NCBI GenBank assembly: GCA_024233285.1
Contig: JACKPU010000013.1
Location: 1 to 28,693 of the forward strand
Length of the DNA: 28,693 nt
Source of the DNA: Opitutaceae bacterium
GTDB lineage: Bacteria; Verrucomicrobiota; Verrucomicrobiia; Opitutales; Opitutaceae
Reading direction: 5' to 3'
The position numbers and the translations under genes are program-made. Positions within the stretch are counted from its first letter, which is position 1; every line of letters begins with the position of its first letter. Positions 8,412 to 16,645 of this stretch are shown piece by piece. The notes below the pieces were generated by a model. The model was not told where the DNA came from. It saw nothing but the letters and a program-made list of their open reading frames with translations, and searched no databases.

Positions 8412-9275
8412 TCAGCCTTTCACGGCACCGCTGGTCAGGCCTGAGATGAACTCTTTTTGCAACAGGAGAAACAGGATCATGACCGGCGCGATGGAAACGA
8501 GCGTGCCGGCCATGATCAGACTGTAGTCGTCGCCATAAAGTCCGCGCAGACTGAAGATGGCCACGGCGAGCGGATGGCGCTCGGGTGACTGCAAGACGAT
8601 CTGCGGCTGGATGAAGCTGTTCCACGTCGCGATGAAGACGATGATGAGGTAGGCGCTGATCATCGGGCGCACAATGGGCAGCACGATCTGGAAGAAGATG
8701 CGAAACTCGCCGCAGCCATCGAGACGGGCGGATTCGAGGATGTCTTCCGGCACGCTGTTGATCATCGCCTGGCGGAACAGGTAAATGCCAAAGGCCGGGG
8801 CGAGGCCGGGTAAAATCACGCCGGCGAAGGTATCGACCAAGCCCAAGTGAAAAAGGGTTTCGAAACCGGGACCGAGCAGCAGCGCACCGGGCAACACGAC
8901 GGTGGCGAGAATGAAGGTGGTGATGGTTTCGCGCCCGCGAAAATGAAACTTGCTCAGCGCGTAACCACCCGCGGCGGCGCAGAGGGTGGCGCCCAGACTG
9001 ATGACCGAGGCGAAGAACACGGAATTCAACAGGGCGCGCCCCACCGGCAGTTCGGTGAACAGCCGGATGAATTGCTCATGCGTGAGCCGGTCCCACGCGA
9101 TGCCCAACCAGCCGTCCCCACCGGGCAGAAATCGCGACGTGAAGAAGTCGGCCTTGTCCTTGATGGCGGCGCAGAACATCCAGACGAACGGCACCAAGGT
9201 GAGTCCGCCAAAAAACGTGAGCAGCAGGTAGAGACCGGCCCGCGTCAGGCGGGAACCTGAGGATTTTTGGTTCAT
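8412..9275 (-). CDS. Sugar ABC transporter permease, MalG type (copy 1)
   Basis: A 287-residue inner-membrane permease of the carbohydrate uptake class 1. It has about six hydrophobic segments and the EAA loop that docks on the ATPase: ESARLDGCGEFRIFFQIVLP near residues 190-209. The C-terminus QKEFISGLTSGAVKG is typical of MalG-type subunits. Its start overlaps the upstream MalF-type stop as ATGA. It closes the second of two tandem binding protein-MalF-MalG operons and has a close counterpart at 11621-12472. No obvious intrinsic terminator follows. The transported sugar is unknown, and no MalK ATPase is encoded in the window, so an ATPase encoded elsewhere must be shared. Confidence 0.92.
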   Translation of the reverse strand: MNQKSSGSRLTRAGLYLLLTFFGGLTLVPFVWMFCAAIKDKADFFTSRFLPGGDGWLGIAWDRLTHEQFIRLFTELPVGRALLNSVFFASVISLGATLCAAAGGYALSKFHFRGRETITTFILATVVLPGALLLGPGFETLFHLGLVDTFAGVILPGLAPAFGIYLFRQAMINSVPEDILESARLDGCGEFRIFFQIVLPIVRPMISAYLIIVFIATWNSFIQPQIVLQSPERHPLAVAIFSLRGLYGDDYSLIMAGTLVSIAPVMILFLLLQKEFISGLTSGAVKG

Positions 9276-10162
9276 CGTTCCGCCCTCCGCGCAATCACGC
9301 GCTGCAGCAGGGCGAACCCGATCAGCACCAGGGTCAGCACCCAGCCGATCGCACTGGCGTAACCGAGATCGCCGCTGCGAAATCCGGTTTGATAAAGGTA
9401 GGTGACGATGGTGAGCGCGCGATTATCGGGACCGCTGCCCCCGGTGTCGTTGTAAACAAGAAAGGGCAATTCGAAGAACTGCAGGCTGCCGATGACCACG
9501 AGCAGGGTGATCAAGTTCAGCACCGGGCGAATCTCCGGTAGTGTGATGTGGCGGAAGCGCTGCCACGGGCCCGCGCCGTCGATGCTCGCGGCTTCGATGA
9601 GCTCGCCGGGCACATTCTGCAACGCGGCCAGAAAATAGATCATGTAGAATCCGGCGGACAGCCAGAGCACGGCGCCGCTCATGGAGGTGAGCACGTAGGT
9701 TTGCAACCAGGGGAAGTCGGGATCCCACGCGGGAAAAAGCGCGTGGAGCGAGCTGTTGACCAGGCCGACGCGGCGTTCGAGCAGCAGTGAGAACAGAATG
9801 GCGACAAACGAAAGCCCGACGATTGACGGGGCGAAAAAGATCAGACGAAACAGGCGTTTGCCGCGGAGATCGGGGCGGTTGAGCAACAGGGCGAGGCCGA
9901 GTGCCACCGGGATCTGCAGGCAGACGGCGCACACCGTAAAGAGCGCGGTATTGCCCACGGCGGTCCAAAACATCGGATCAGTGATCAGGAACTTGAAGTT
10001 GAGGAGTCCGACAAAGGTGGTCGTTTTCGGGCCGTAGGATTGTTCGAATGCCAGCACGAGCGAACGAATCAGCGGCCACGTGGTGAACGTGGTGAAGGCG
10101 ATCAGGAAGGGTGCGAGCAGGCACCAGGGCACGAGCGGGGAGTGCGTGCGGTGGGAACTCAT
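9272..10162 (-). CDS. Sugar ABC transporter permease, MalF type (copy 1)
   Basis: A 296-residue inner-membrane permease beginning MSSHRTHSPLVPWCLLAPF. The open frame runs 27 codons further upstream, but those overlap the binding-protein gene, and the ATG at 10162 forms an ATGA overlap with its stop, so I used that start. The EAA loop reads EAASIDGAGPWQRFRHITLP. The extracytoplasmic P2-like loop is short, as in most non-enteric members. It pairs with the MalG-type subunit that follows with a 4-base overlap. It resembles the copy at 12475-13353 along its length, with shared stretches such as GPWQRF, RLIFFAPS and TGF.SGDLGYAS. Substrate unknown. Confidence 0.92.
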   Translation of the reverse strand: MSSHRTHSPLVPWCLLAPFLIAFTTFTTWPLIRSLVLAFEQSYGPKTTTFVGLLNFKFLITDPMFWTAVGNTALFTVCAVCLQIPVALGLALLLNRPDLRGKRLFRLIFFAPSIVGLSFVAILFSLLLERRVGLVNSSLHALFPAWDPDFPWLQTYVLTSMSGAVLWLSAGFYMIYFLAALQNVPGELIEAASIDGAGPWQRFRHITLPEIRPVLNLITLLVVIGSLQFFELPFLVYNDTGGSGPDNRALTIVTYLYQTGFRSGDLGYASAIGWVLTLVLIGFALLQRVIARRAER

Positions 10163-11529
10163 GGGGCGGGGTTGCGAAGAAAGACGTTGCGCTGCATCTG
10201 GCGGAGCAGTCCGGCTTGGGCCGCATCCAGCAATTGCCGGCACTGGGCGTGGAGGCGGGCGGGGTCGGTGATCGCGTTGGCCTCGGTGTAACGGCAGAGC
10301 GCGATGACCGCGGCGTTCAATTCCTGCTGGGCGTTGCCGTAAAACGGCGATGACGGTCGCATCGGCACATCAGGAGCAAGGTTGATGTAAAGCCGGCCGA
10401 TGGGTTGGTCGCAGTAATAAGGATCGGGTTCGTCGTAGACCGATTCATCCCAGTTCGATTTGATGGGCGTGATGATGCGCGTGACTTCGTAGAGTCCCTT
10501 GGCGGTCTCGGGCGAAAGATAGAGTTTCTTGGCAAACTCCCACGCGGCATTCTGCTGCTGGCTGGCCTTGGTCAGGCCCAACATCGTGCCGCCAAAGACC
10601 GAAGTGCGGCGCCCGCCGGGTTCCCATGCGGGCAAGGGCATGAGCTTGAATTTTCCGGCCATGGTGGGAAGGCTGTTGCGCACCGAACCGGCATACCAAT
10701 CCGGGGCGAGCATGGCGGCGACATAGCCTTGGATGATGAGTTGCTGCGCGGTGATCGGTGTGGTCGGCAACTCACCGGTCACCCGTCCCGGTCCGGCATA
10801 CCACGTGGCGAGCTGGCTGATGATGCGGACGTTGATTTCGGAATTGAGGGCGGGCTCGCCGTTGCGGTCGAAGTAGCCGCCGCCGGCTTGCAGCAGAAAT
10901 ACCTCGTGGAACTGCTGGGCGGTGGGGCCGCCGCTGAGCAGCCAGCGATCAACCCGACCATCGCCGTCGAGGTCGCCCATGAGCGGGCGCATGACGCGGA
11001 AGAAATCGTGCCACGTTTCAATTTGAGCGACATCGATGCCGGCGGCCTCGGTGAGATCGGCGCGATACATCAGCATGACCGGATGCACATCATGCGGCAG
11101 TCCGAAGATGCGGCCGCGGGTGCTCCAGGGGCTGAACGATGGCGTGTTGATCAGATCACCCACGCGCTCCTTTTCCAGCCGGTCGGTGAGGTCGACGAAG
11201 CCCACGTCGTCGAGCGGGCCGGCAAAGACCTGGCCAATCACGGAGCGTTCGACCTCGATGAGATCGCCCACGGGGGTGTCGGCGTAGAAGCCCGTGAGCA
11301 TGCGGCTGTTCATGGCGGCACCGTTAAGCAGGGTGACCTGAACCGGATTGGCGGGATTTTCCCGGTTCCACTGTGCGGCGATATGCTCGGAGAGCATCGC
11401 ATGATTGCGGTCAAACAACCAAAAAATGATGCCCGGTCGCGGTTTGACCGGCAAAAGCAGGACAAGAATGCTCGAACCGATGGCCAGCAGGACGAGCAAC
11501 CAGACGCCCGGGGAAAAATAGCGCAGCAT
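10159..11529 (-). CDS. Extracellular sugar-binding protein of an ABC transporter (copy 1), membrane anchored
   Basis: A 456-residue family 1 solute-binding protein. The N-terminus MLRYFSPGVW and the hydrophobic stretch 9-28 form a membrane segment with neither a lipobox cysteine nor a clear AxA cleavage site, so it may stay anchored. Typical binding-protein features follow: AAQWNRENP, TPVGDLIEVE, SRGRIFGLPHDVHP-like segment at 137-150, and AAWEFAKKLYLS. A loop at 186-194 reads DLDGDGRVD and fits a calcium-binding DxDxDGxxD pattern. It is the first gene of a three-gene operon with MalF- and MalG-type permeases. It is clearly homologous to the protein at 13350-14744; the two share motifs including YDEPDP and RPSSP. 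The ligand cannot be told from sequence. Confidence 0.9.
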   Translation of the reverse strand: MLRYFSPGVWLLVLLAIGSSILVLLLPVKPRPGIIFWLFDRNHAMLSEHIAAQWNRENPANPVQVTLLNGAAMNSRMLTGFYADTPVGDLIEVERSVIGQVFAGPLDDVGFVDLTDRLEKERVGDLINTPSFSPWSTRGRIFGLPHDVHPVMLMYRADLTEAAGIDVAQIETWHDFFRVMRPLMGDLDGDGRVDRWLLSGGPTAQQFHEVFLLQAGGGYFDRNGEPALNSEINVRIISQLATWYAGPGRVTGELPTTPITAQQLIIQGYVAAMLAPDWYAGSVRNSLPTMAGKFKLMPLPAWEPGGRRTSVFGGTMLGLTKASQQQNAAWEFAKKLYLSPETAKGLYEVTRIITPIKSNWDESVYDEPDPYYCDQPIGRLYINLAPDVPMRPSSPFYGNAQQELNAAVIALCRYTEANAITDPARLHAQCRQLLDAAQAGLLRQMQRNVFLRNPAP

Positions 11530-11538
11530 TGGGGGACA

Positions 11539-11557
11539 GACAGGGGTAACGCCTGTC
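11539..11557 (-). promoter_or_regulatory. Hairpin directly upstream of binding protein copy 1
   Basis: GACAGG and CCTGTC form a perfect six-pair stem around a seven-base loop, ending about 10 bases before the ATG at 11529. It sits in the 91-base gap between the two tandem transporter operons. It lacks a T tract, so it is more likely a leader or mRNA-stability element than a terminator. Function inferred only from position. Confidence 0.4.
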
Positions 11558-11620
11558 CAGTTTGCCGTCCCGCGCTTGACTGCAACCTCTTAACGCGGGC
11601 CGCCGCACAAAAGTGTGTCT

Positions 11621-12472
11621 TCAGCCTTTGACCGCGCCGCCGGTCAAGCCGGCAATGAATTCGCGCTGCAGCAACAGGAAGATGCACATGACCGGTGAAA
11701 TCGACACGATGGTCCCGGCCATGATCAGGGCGTAATCGGTGCCGTAGATGCCCTTGAGATTGTTCAAGGCCACGGACAGGGGCTGCAGATCCGGCGATTG
11801 GAGGATGATCTGGGGACCGATGAAGTTGTTCCAGGTGCCCATGAAGCTGATCATGAGAAACGCGCCCATCATCGGGCGGACAAGCGGGAGCACGAGTTCG
11901 AAGAAAATCCTCGCCTCGCCGGCGCCGTCGATGCGTGCGGCCTCGAGCAGTTCGCGCGGCACGCCGTTGATCATGGCCTGGCGGAAGAGAAACACGCCGA
12001 AGGCGGGCGTGAGGCCGGGCAGCAGCAAGCCGGTGTAGGTGTTGAGCAAATCCAATTGGTAGAGCAGCTGGAAGCCGGGGGCGAGCAGCAGCGGTCCCGG
12101 AATGATCAGCGCGGTGAGGACAAGCGTGGTGACCACGCTGCGGCCGCGAAACTCCAGTTTAGCCAGCGCGTAGCCGCCCATGGAGCAGAACAGCACGGTG
12201 AGGATCGCATGCACGGAAGACAGAAAGAGCGAATTGAGCATCGCCCGCGGAATACCCAATTCGGTGAACAACCGGCGGAAATTTTCCAAGGTGATGCGGT
12301 CCCAGCCCACGCCGAGAAACCCGTCGCCGGCGGGCAGGAACAACGTGGCGGCGTAATCCAGTTTCGTCTTCAGCGCCCCGGCCAGCATGTGCGCGAAAGG
12401 AATCAGCGTGATGATGGCGAACACCACCAACATGGCGTAAACAATGATCTCAGCTGTCTGTTTTCCGCGCAT
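11621..12472 (-). CDS. Sugar ABC transporter permease, MalG type (copy 2)
   Basis: A 283-residue permease with six predicted helices and the ATPase-docking EAA loop EAARIDGAGEARIFFELVLP. It is a close counterpart of the gene at 8412-9275. Both share FLPAGDG/FLPGGDG, LFRQAMIN, LQSPD/LQSPE and the end REFIAGLTGGAVKG / KEFISGLTSGAVKG. It follows its MalF-type partner after only 2 bases. After its stop there are 91 bases before the next operon copy begins, with no strong terminator, so transcription may continue into copy 1. Substrate unknown. Confidence 0.92.
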   Translation of the reverse strand: MRGKQTAEIIVYAMLVVFAIITLIPFAHMLAGALKTKLDYAATLFLPAGDGFLGVGWDRITLENFRRLFTELGIPRAMLNSLFLSSVHAILTVLFCSMGGYALAKLEFRGRSVVTTLVLTALIIPGPLLLAPGFQLLYQLDLLNTYTGLLLPGLTPAFGVFLFRQAMINGVPRELLEAARIDGAGEARIFFELVLPLVRPMMGAFLMISFMGTWNNFIGPQIILQSPDLQPLSVALNNLKGIYGTDYALIMAGTIVSISPVMCIFLLLQREFIAGLTGGAVKG

Positions 12473-12474
12473 GG

Positions 12475-13353
12475 TCAGTTCTCCTCGTGCCGCTTGAGGA
12501 TGCGGCGTTGAATCATGGCGATGCTGACGAGAATCAAGGCCAGCACCCAGCCGATCGTGCTGGCGTAGCCAAGATCGCCGGTCTGGAAACCGGTTTGATA
12601 CAAATACATCACGATGGTCAGGCCATTGTTATCCGGACCGGCGGTGTCGTTGAGCATGATGTAGCTGAGTTCAAACAGCTGGAAACTGCCGATGACCGAG
12701 AGCAGGGTGACAAAGCCCGCCACCGGGGTGATTTCCGGCAGCGTGATGTGCCAGAAACGCTGCCAGGGGCCGGCGCCGTCGATCTCGGCGGCCTCAAGCA
12801 GGTCTTTCGAGACGTTCTGCAACGCGGCGAGAAAATACACCATGTTGAACCCCGCATACATCCAGAGCGCGGCGATGATGAGCGCGCTCATCACGTAGTT
12901 TTGCGTCCATGGGAAATCGAGCGGCCACTCCGCAATGAAAAAATTGACCATCTTGTTCAGCAGGCCGGTGTGCTTCTCAAAGATCGGCGCGAACAACATC
13001 GCCACGAACGGCAGGCCGACGAGTGACGGGGCGAAAAAGATCAGGCGGAAAATCGCGCGTCCGCGCAGGCCGGGTCGGTTGAGCAGCACCGCCAGTCCCA
13101 AGGCGACGGGCAGCTGGATCAGCAAGGAACCGAGCGCGAACTTGACCGTATTGCCCGTGGCTTTCCAGAAGAGTGGATCGGTGAGCAAATATTTGAAGTT
13201 GTGCAAACCGACCCACTGCGAATTGCCCGGTCCATAGGTTTGCTGCATCGAGAGGAACAGCGACTGGATGAGGGGCCAGACGGTGAACACCGCAAACAGA
13301 CCCAGAAACGGCGAAAGAAAGAGCCAAGGGGCAATATTGAGCCGGCGGTTCAT
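12475..13353 (-). CDS. Sugar ABC transporter permease, MalF type (copy 2)
   Basis: A 292-residue inner-membrane permease starting MNRRLNIAPWLFLSPFLG. It has about six hydrophobic segments and the EAA loop EAAEIDGAGPWQRFWHITLP before the last two helices. The ATG at 13353 overlaps the binding-protein stop as ATGA, which fixes the start. It aligns end to end by eye with the MalF-type copy at 9272-10162, including QTYGPGNSQWVGLHNFKYLL against the equivalent QSYGPKTTTFVGLLNFKFLI region. It forms a heterodimer with the MalG-type protein next to it. No ATPase gene is present. Confidence 0.92.
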   Translation of the reverse strand: MNRRLNIAPWLFLSPFLGLFAVFTVWPLIQSLFLSMQQTYGPGNSQWVGLHNFKYLLTDPLFWKATGNTVKFALGSLLIQLPVALGLAVLLNRPGLRGRAIFRLIFFAPSLVGLPFVAMLFAPIFEKHTGLLNKMVNFFIAEWPLDFPWTQNYVMSALIIAALWMYAGFNMVYFLAALQNVSKDLLEAAEIDGAGPWQRFWHITLPEITPVAGFVTLLSVIGSFQLFELSYIMLNDTAGPDNNGLTIVMYLYQTGFQTGDLGYASTIGWVLALILVSIAMIQRRILKRHEEN

Positions 13354-14744
13354 GGATGCTCCTTCGTCAGAAACAGATTGCGCGAGATCAAACGCTCGAG
13401 GATCCCCTGTTGCTGTTGCAGCAATCGCAGCGCCTCAACTTTGAGCGTGGGCACGTCATAGATGTTGTTGCGATTGGCATACTGGCTGAGCGCAATCAAC
13501 ACGCTGGCAAAACTCTGCCCGGCGATGTCGTTGTAGGGGGACGACGGACGGGGCGGGACATCCGGTGCCTGTTCGATATACATGCGCCCGACCGGTTGGC
13601 CGCTGAAGAATGGGTCGGGTTCATCGTAGAACCCGCTCGGCCAAAGCGTCTTCACCGGCGAGATGATCGTCGTGGTGCGAAACATGTGCTCGGCGAGCTT
13701 GGGGGAGAGGTAGAGGTGTTTGGCGAGTTTCCAACTTTCCTCGATATGCGCACTGTGCTTGTAAAACCCCATCATCGTGCCGCCCGCGACACTGGTGCGG
13801 CGGCCGCCTTTCTTCCATGCCGGGACGGGCATGAGTTTCAATTTTCCGCTCAGGCCGGGATTTTCAATTTTCCAAGAACCGGCCATCCAATCAGGGCAGA
13901 GCGTGCCGATGACAAAGCCCTCGAGACGTTGCCGATGGCCGGAAGCGGTGAATGCGGGAACGTCCGTGCAGGTGGCGTCTGGCCCGGTGAACCAAGTAGT
14001 GAGCGTGGCCAGCACCTCGGCGTTGATGTCGTTGGCGAAATTGGGCCGGTCGTTCTCATCAAACATGCTGCCCCCGGCCTGCAGCATGAGCATACTGGCG
14101 ACGTCTGCGCGAGTGTCGCCGGCGGTCATCAAGTAGTGATCCGGTTTGCCGTCACCGTCATTATCGCGGAAGAGCGGGCGCATCACGCGAAAGTAATCCT
14201 CCCATGTTTCGATCTGGCTCACGTCGATACCGGCGGCCTCGACGATATCGGAACGGTAGGCGAGCAAGACGGGATGCACATCATGCGGCAGGCCGAAAAT
14301 GCGGCCGCGCGAAGTATACGGAGTAAATGACGGCGCGTTGATCTGTTCATAGATGCCCTCGCGATGCAGCCGCTCGGTCAGATCGGCGAAACCCACTTCT
14401 TCAATCGGGCCAAGGAACGCCTTGGAGGAGATCGCGAGGTGGGTTTCGATCACATCGGCCACAGGCGTGCCGGACAGAAAACCGGACAGCATGCGGCGCT
14501 CCAAAGCGCGGGCGTGCAGGAGGGTCATCCCGTATTGGGACTCGGGGTGCTGCTGGTTCCATTCCTCGATCAAAGGCTGGTAGGCCTCGTAATGAACCGA
14601 AGCGGACAACCAGAAGGGGATGCCCTTCACCTCCTTGGTCGGGAGCGACGCGACGATCGCGCTCGTGATGATTGCGATCGTGGTAATGACAAGTGCACCC
14701 GGCGAGAGGAACCGGCCGATCAATGACCGCAGCGACTTGATCAT
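13350..14744 (-). CDS. Extracellular sugar-binding protein of an ABC transporter (copy 2), membrane anchored
   Basis: A 464-residue solute-binding protein. I start at the ATG giving MIKSLRSLIGRF because this aligns with the start of copy 1 and gives a positively charged end before the membrane segment (about 15-34). An ATG ten codons upstream (14774) is also possible. There is no lipobox. Shared landmarks with copy 1 are FGLPHDVHPV, the DNDGDGKPD loop at 194-202 (calcium-type DxDxDGxxD), ETWEDYFRVMRPL, YDEPDPFF and RPSSPY. The mature domain looks like family 1 carbohydrate-binding proteins. It heads the upstream operon copy, with MalF and MalG subunits after it. Ligand unknown; divergence between the copies suggests different or overlapping sugars. 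Confidence 0.9.
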   Translation of the reverse strand: MIKSLRSLIGRFLSPGALVITTIAIITSAIVASLPTKEVKGIPFWLSASVHYEAYQPLIEEWNQQHPESQYGMTLLHARALERRMLSGFLSGTPVADVIETHLAISSKAFLGPIEEVGFADLTERLHREGIYEQINAPSFTPYTSRGRIFGLPHDVHPVLLAYRSDIVEAAGIDVSQIETWEDYFRVMRPLFRDNDGDGKPDHYLMTAGDTRADVASMLMLQAGGSMFDENDRPNFANDINAEVLATLTTWFTGPDATCTDVPAFTASGHRQRLEGFVIGTLCPDWMAGSWKIENPGLSGKLKLMPVPAWKKGGRRTSVAGGTMMGFYKHSAHIEESWKLAKHLYLSPKLAEHMFRTTTIISPVKTLWPSGFYDEPDPFFSGQPVGRMYIEQAPDVPPRPSSPYNDIAGQSFASVLIALSQYANRNNIYDVPTLKVEALRLLQQQQGILERLISRNLFLTKEHP

Positions 14745-14844
14745 GTATGGGTCGCGAGTTGAGGCGCCTGCCATGCCACCGCTGCGGGGTGGGCTGAATG
14801 GACATGCGGTGCGCGAGGGTTCAACATGAGGGCGGGATTGAAGC

Positions 14845-14867
14845 GACCGCTACCGTGATAGTCGGTC
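14845..14867 (-). promoter_or_regulatory. Leader hairpin upstream of binding protein copy 2
   Basis: GACCG plus CTA pair with TAG and CGGTC around a six-base loop, giving an eight-pair stem with one bulged base. It lies in the 175-base stretch between the tRNA-Cys gene and binding protein copy 2. No U tract follows, so it is not a convincing tRNA terminator; a leader element is an equally weak reading. I saw no convincing promoter in the rest of this stretch. Confidence 0.3.
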
Positions 14868-14919
14868 TTCGTTTGGCAATCTGTTTTCTGCGGCAGCCGG
14901 AATTTTGCCGGGAACTGTT

Positions 14920-14994
14920 TGGAGGCGCGGGCCGGAATCGAACCGGCGGATAGAGCTTTTGCAGAGCTCGGCCTTACCACTTGGCTACCGCGCC
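14920..14994 (-). tRNA. tRNA-Cys (anticodon GCA)
   Basis: Read on the minus strand, the acceptor stem is GGCGCGG pairing with CCGCGCC. The D arm is GCC/GGC around AAGTGGTAA. The anticodon stem is GAGCT/AGCTC with loop CTGCAAA, giving anticodon GCA. The T arm is GCCGG, TTCGAAT, CCGGC. Discriminator T is followed by an encoded CCA (14922-14920). The body without CCA is 72 bases, normal for tRNA-Cys, and the U at the discriminator position is the known identity base for this tRNA. It stands between the sensor kinase and the sugar transporter operons, on the same strand as both. Confidence 0.96.
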
Positions 14995-15077
14995 ACTCAG
15001 ACAGGGGGCGCAGGTTGAATCAAAAAAATGGGTGCCGCAAGACCTGAAATGAATTTCGTGCGACCGGCGCGCGGTGT

Positions 15078-16523
15078 TCAGGCTCTGGGGATCGGCGGGT
15101 GGGTGTCGCCCTTCTGGTATTCCAGCTGGAGGGTGAAGCGGAAGGTGCTGCCTTCGCCTTGGCGGCTTTCGACCGAAATTGAACCGCCCATCAATTCGCA
15201 CAAGCGCTTCGAAATGGCGAGGCCAAGACCGGTGCCGTTGCGCCGCCGCAACATCGAGTTGTCCACTTGGCTGAACGGTTGGAACAGGCGGTCGATCTTG
15301 TCGGATGCAATGCCCACGCCGGTGTCCGCCACGGTGAAAAACAGACGCAGGGTGTGCAGGCCGTCGATGGCCTGCTGGCTTTTGCTGCAGGACACATGGG
15401 TTTCGATTTTGCCGCTCTCCGTGAACTTGACGGCGTTGCCGAGCAGATTGGTGAGAATCTGACGCAGGCGGGTTTCGTCACCCGTCACGATGGCCGGCAC
15501 ATCGGGCGCGATTTCGCAATTCATGGCCACGCCTTTGTTGCGGGCCTCCTGCGTGAAGAAGGCACACACATCGCTGATGCACTTGTGCAAGGCGAAGGGC
15601 GAATGATCGATCTCCACTTTGCCGGCTTCGATTTTGGAAAGATCGAGAATGTCGTTGATCAGTTTGCCCAGGGCCTGACCGCTGCGCCGGATCATATTCA
15701 CGTGTTCACGTTGCTCCGCATTGAGCTCGGTGCCTGCAAGCATGTCGGCAAAGCCGCTGATGCCGTTGATCGGGGTCCGAATCTCGTGGCTCACGACGGC
15801 GAGGAAATGCCCCTTCGCCTGGTCGGCGGCTTCGGCGGTTTCCTTGGCGCGCAGCAGGGCCGCCTCGGCCTGCTTGCGTTCGGTGATGTCGTGGCCCACG
15901 GCTTGATATTCCAGCAACGTGCCGCGATCGTCATAAATCGGGCGCTGGGTCCAGCTGATGGTCACGGATCGGCCGTCGGCGAGCACCAGATCGTGTTCGC
16001 TGGTTTGGGACTCTTTGCTCGAAATATGGCCGGCATCGAGAAATGGGATGGGTTCACCGACCAACTCGGTGCGTTTGCGTCCGAACGCCCGGGCATAGGA
16101 ACCGTTCACGAAGGTCAGGCGACCATCGGGTTTGTAGCGGCAGATGAGATCGACCTGGTCTTCCACGATGCCGCGATAGCTGGCCTCGACCTTTTGCAAC
16201 GATTTCGCCATGCGTTCGATTTTGCGGGCGAGGCCAATGATTTCGTCATGGTCCGAGGGTTCGGCATCATCGTCGTCCGCTTCGCGCTGGGCGCCTTGCG
16301 CAGTTTCGCGGAGCGTGCGGATCCGCTCGATCATGGTGCGATCCCACACATAACCGGCGAGCACCAGCAGGACGCATCCTGCAATCGCCATGCCGACGAT
16401 GTAGAAGGAGGAACCAAGTCTTTCGCGCAGGTCCTCTTGGATGATGAGCGCAATCAACGCGCACACCAAGGCCACGGCGAGGGTCAGGATAAGGATCGTC
16501 TTGCGGTGCGCAGATTCCAGCAT
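15078..16523 (-). CDS. Membrane sensor histidine kinase with PAS domain
   Basis: A 481-residue kinase. Two membrane helices (about 8-28 and 40-58) sit close together, so the periplasmic part is tiny. A charged linker with an acidic patch (82-90) follows, then a PAS domain (about 113-215, ending GHDITERKQAEAAL). The HisKA domain has FLAVVSHEIRTPING with phosphoacceptor H246. The HATPase domain has N363 (LGNAVKF), DTGVG at 400-404 and GTGLGL at 430-435. All catalytic boxes are intact. There is no receiver domain and no response regulator beside it, so it is an orphan whose partner is elsewhere. The signal is probably sensed by PAS in the cytoplasm or by the membrane helices. It is divergent from the ThuA-like gene. 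Confidence 0.93.
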   Translation of the reverse strand: MLESAHRKTILILTLAVALVCALIALIIQEDLRERLGSSFYIVGMAIAGCVLLVLAGYVWDRTMIERIRTLRETAQGAQREADDDDAEPSDHDEIIGLARKIERMAKSLQKVEASYRGIVEDQVDLICRYKPDGRLTFVNGSYARAFGRKRTELVGEPIPFLDAGHISSKESQTSEHDLVLADGRSVTISWTQRPIYDDRGTLLEYQAVGHDITERKQAEAALLRAKETAEAADQAKGHFLAVVSHEIRTPINGISGFADMLAGTELNAEQREHVNMIRRSGQALGKLINDILDLSKIEAGKVEIDHSPFALHKCISDVCAFFTQEARNKGVAMNCEIAPDVPAIVTGDETRLRQILTNLLGNAVKFTESGKIETHVSCSKSQQAIDGLHTLRLFFTVADTGVGIASDKIDRLFQPFSQVDNSMLRRRNGTGLGLAISKRLCELMGGSISVESRQGEGSTFRFTLQLEYQKGDTHPPIPRA

Positions 16524-16551
16524 TGGGGTGGACCGGACGCTGCCGGGTCTA

Positions 16552-16645
16552 GGGTGAAATGTCTAACCGAAACATGCATGACCGAGGAATTGGTTGCTTC
16601 TGCCGGCGAAGCTCGTTTCAAGACCAGCCGCTACCGATTTCACCC
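16552..16645. repeat. Spaced 9-base inverted repeat in the kinase/ThuA-like divergent region
   Basis: GGGTGAAAT at 16552-16560 and ATTTCACCC at 16637-16645 are exact inverted copies separated by 76 bases. They flank the middle of the 141-base gap between the divergent starts at 16523 and 16665. They could be two operator half-sites or a chance match; the spacing is too long for one hairpin to be likely. Confidence 0.4.

Noticed and set aside
14868..14919. TTGCCA and TATCAC as a promoter for the upstream transporter operon
   Set aside because: The spacer would be only 13 bases, too short for a sigma-70 type promoter.
15000..15077. Possible terminator after the histidine kinase (seven T run on the minus strand)
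   Set aside because: The stem before the T run is only a few pairs long and has a large loop, so I could not support it.
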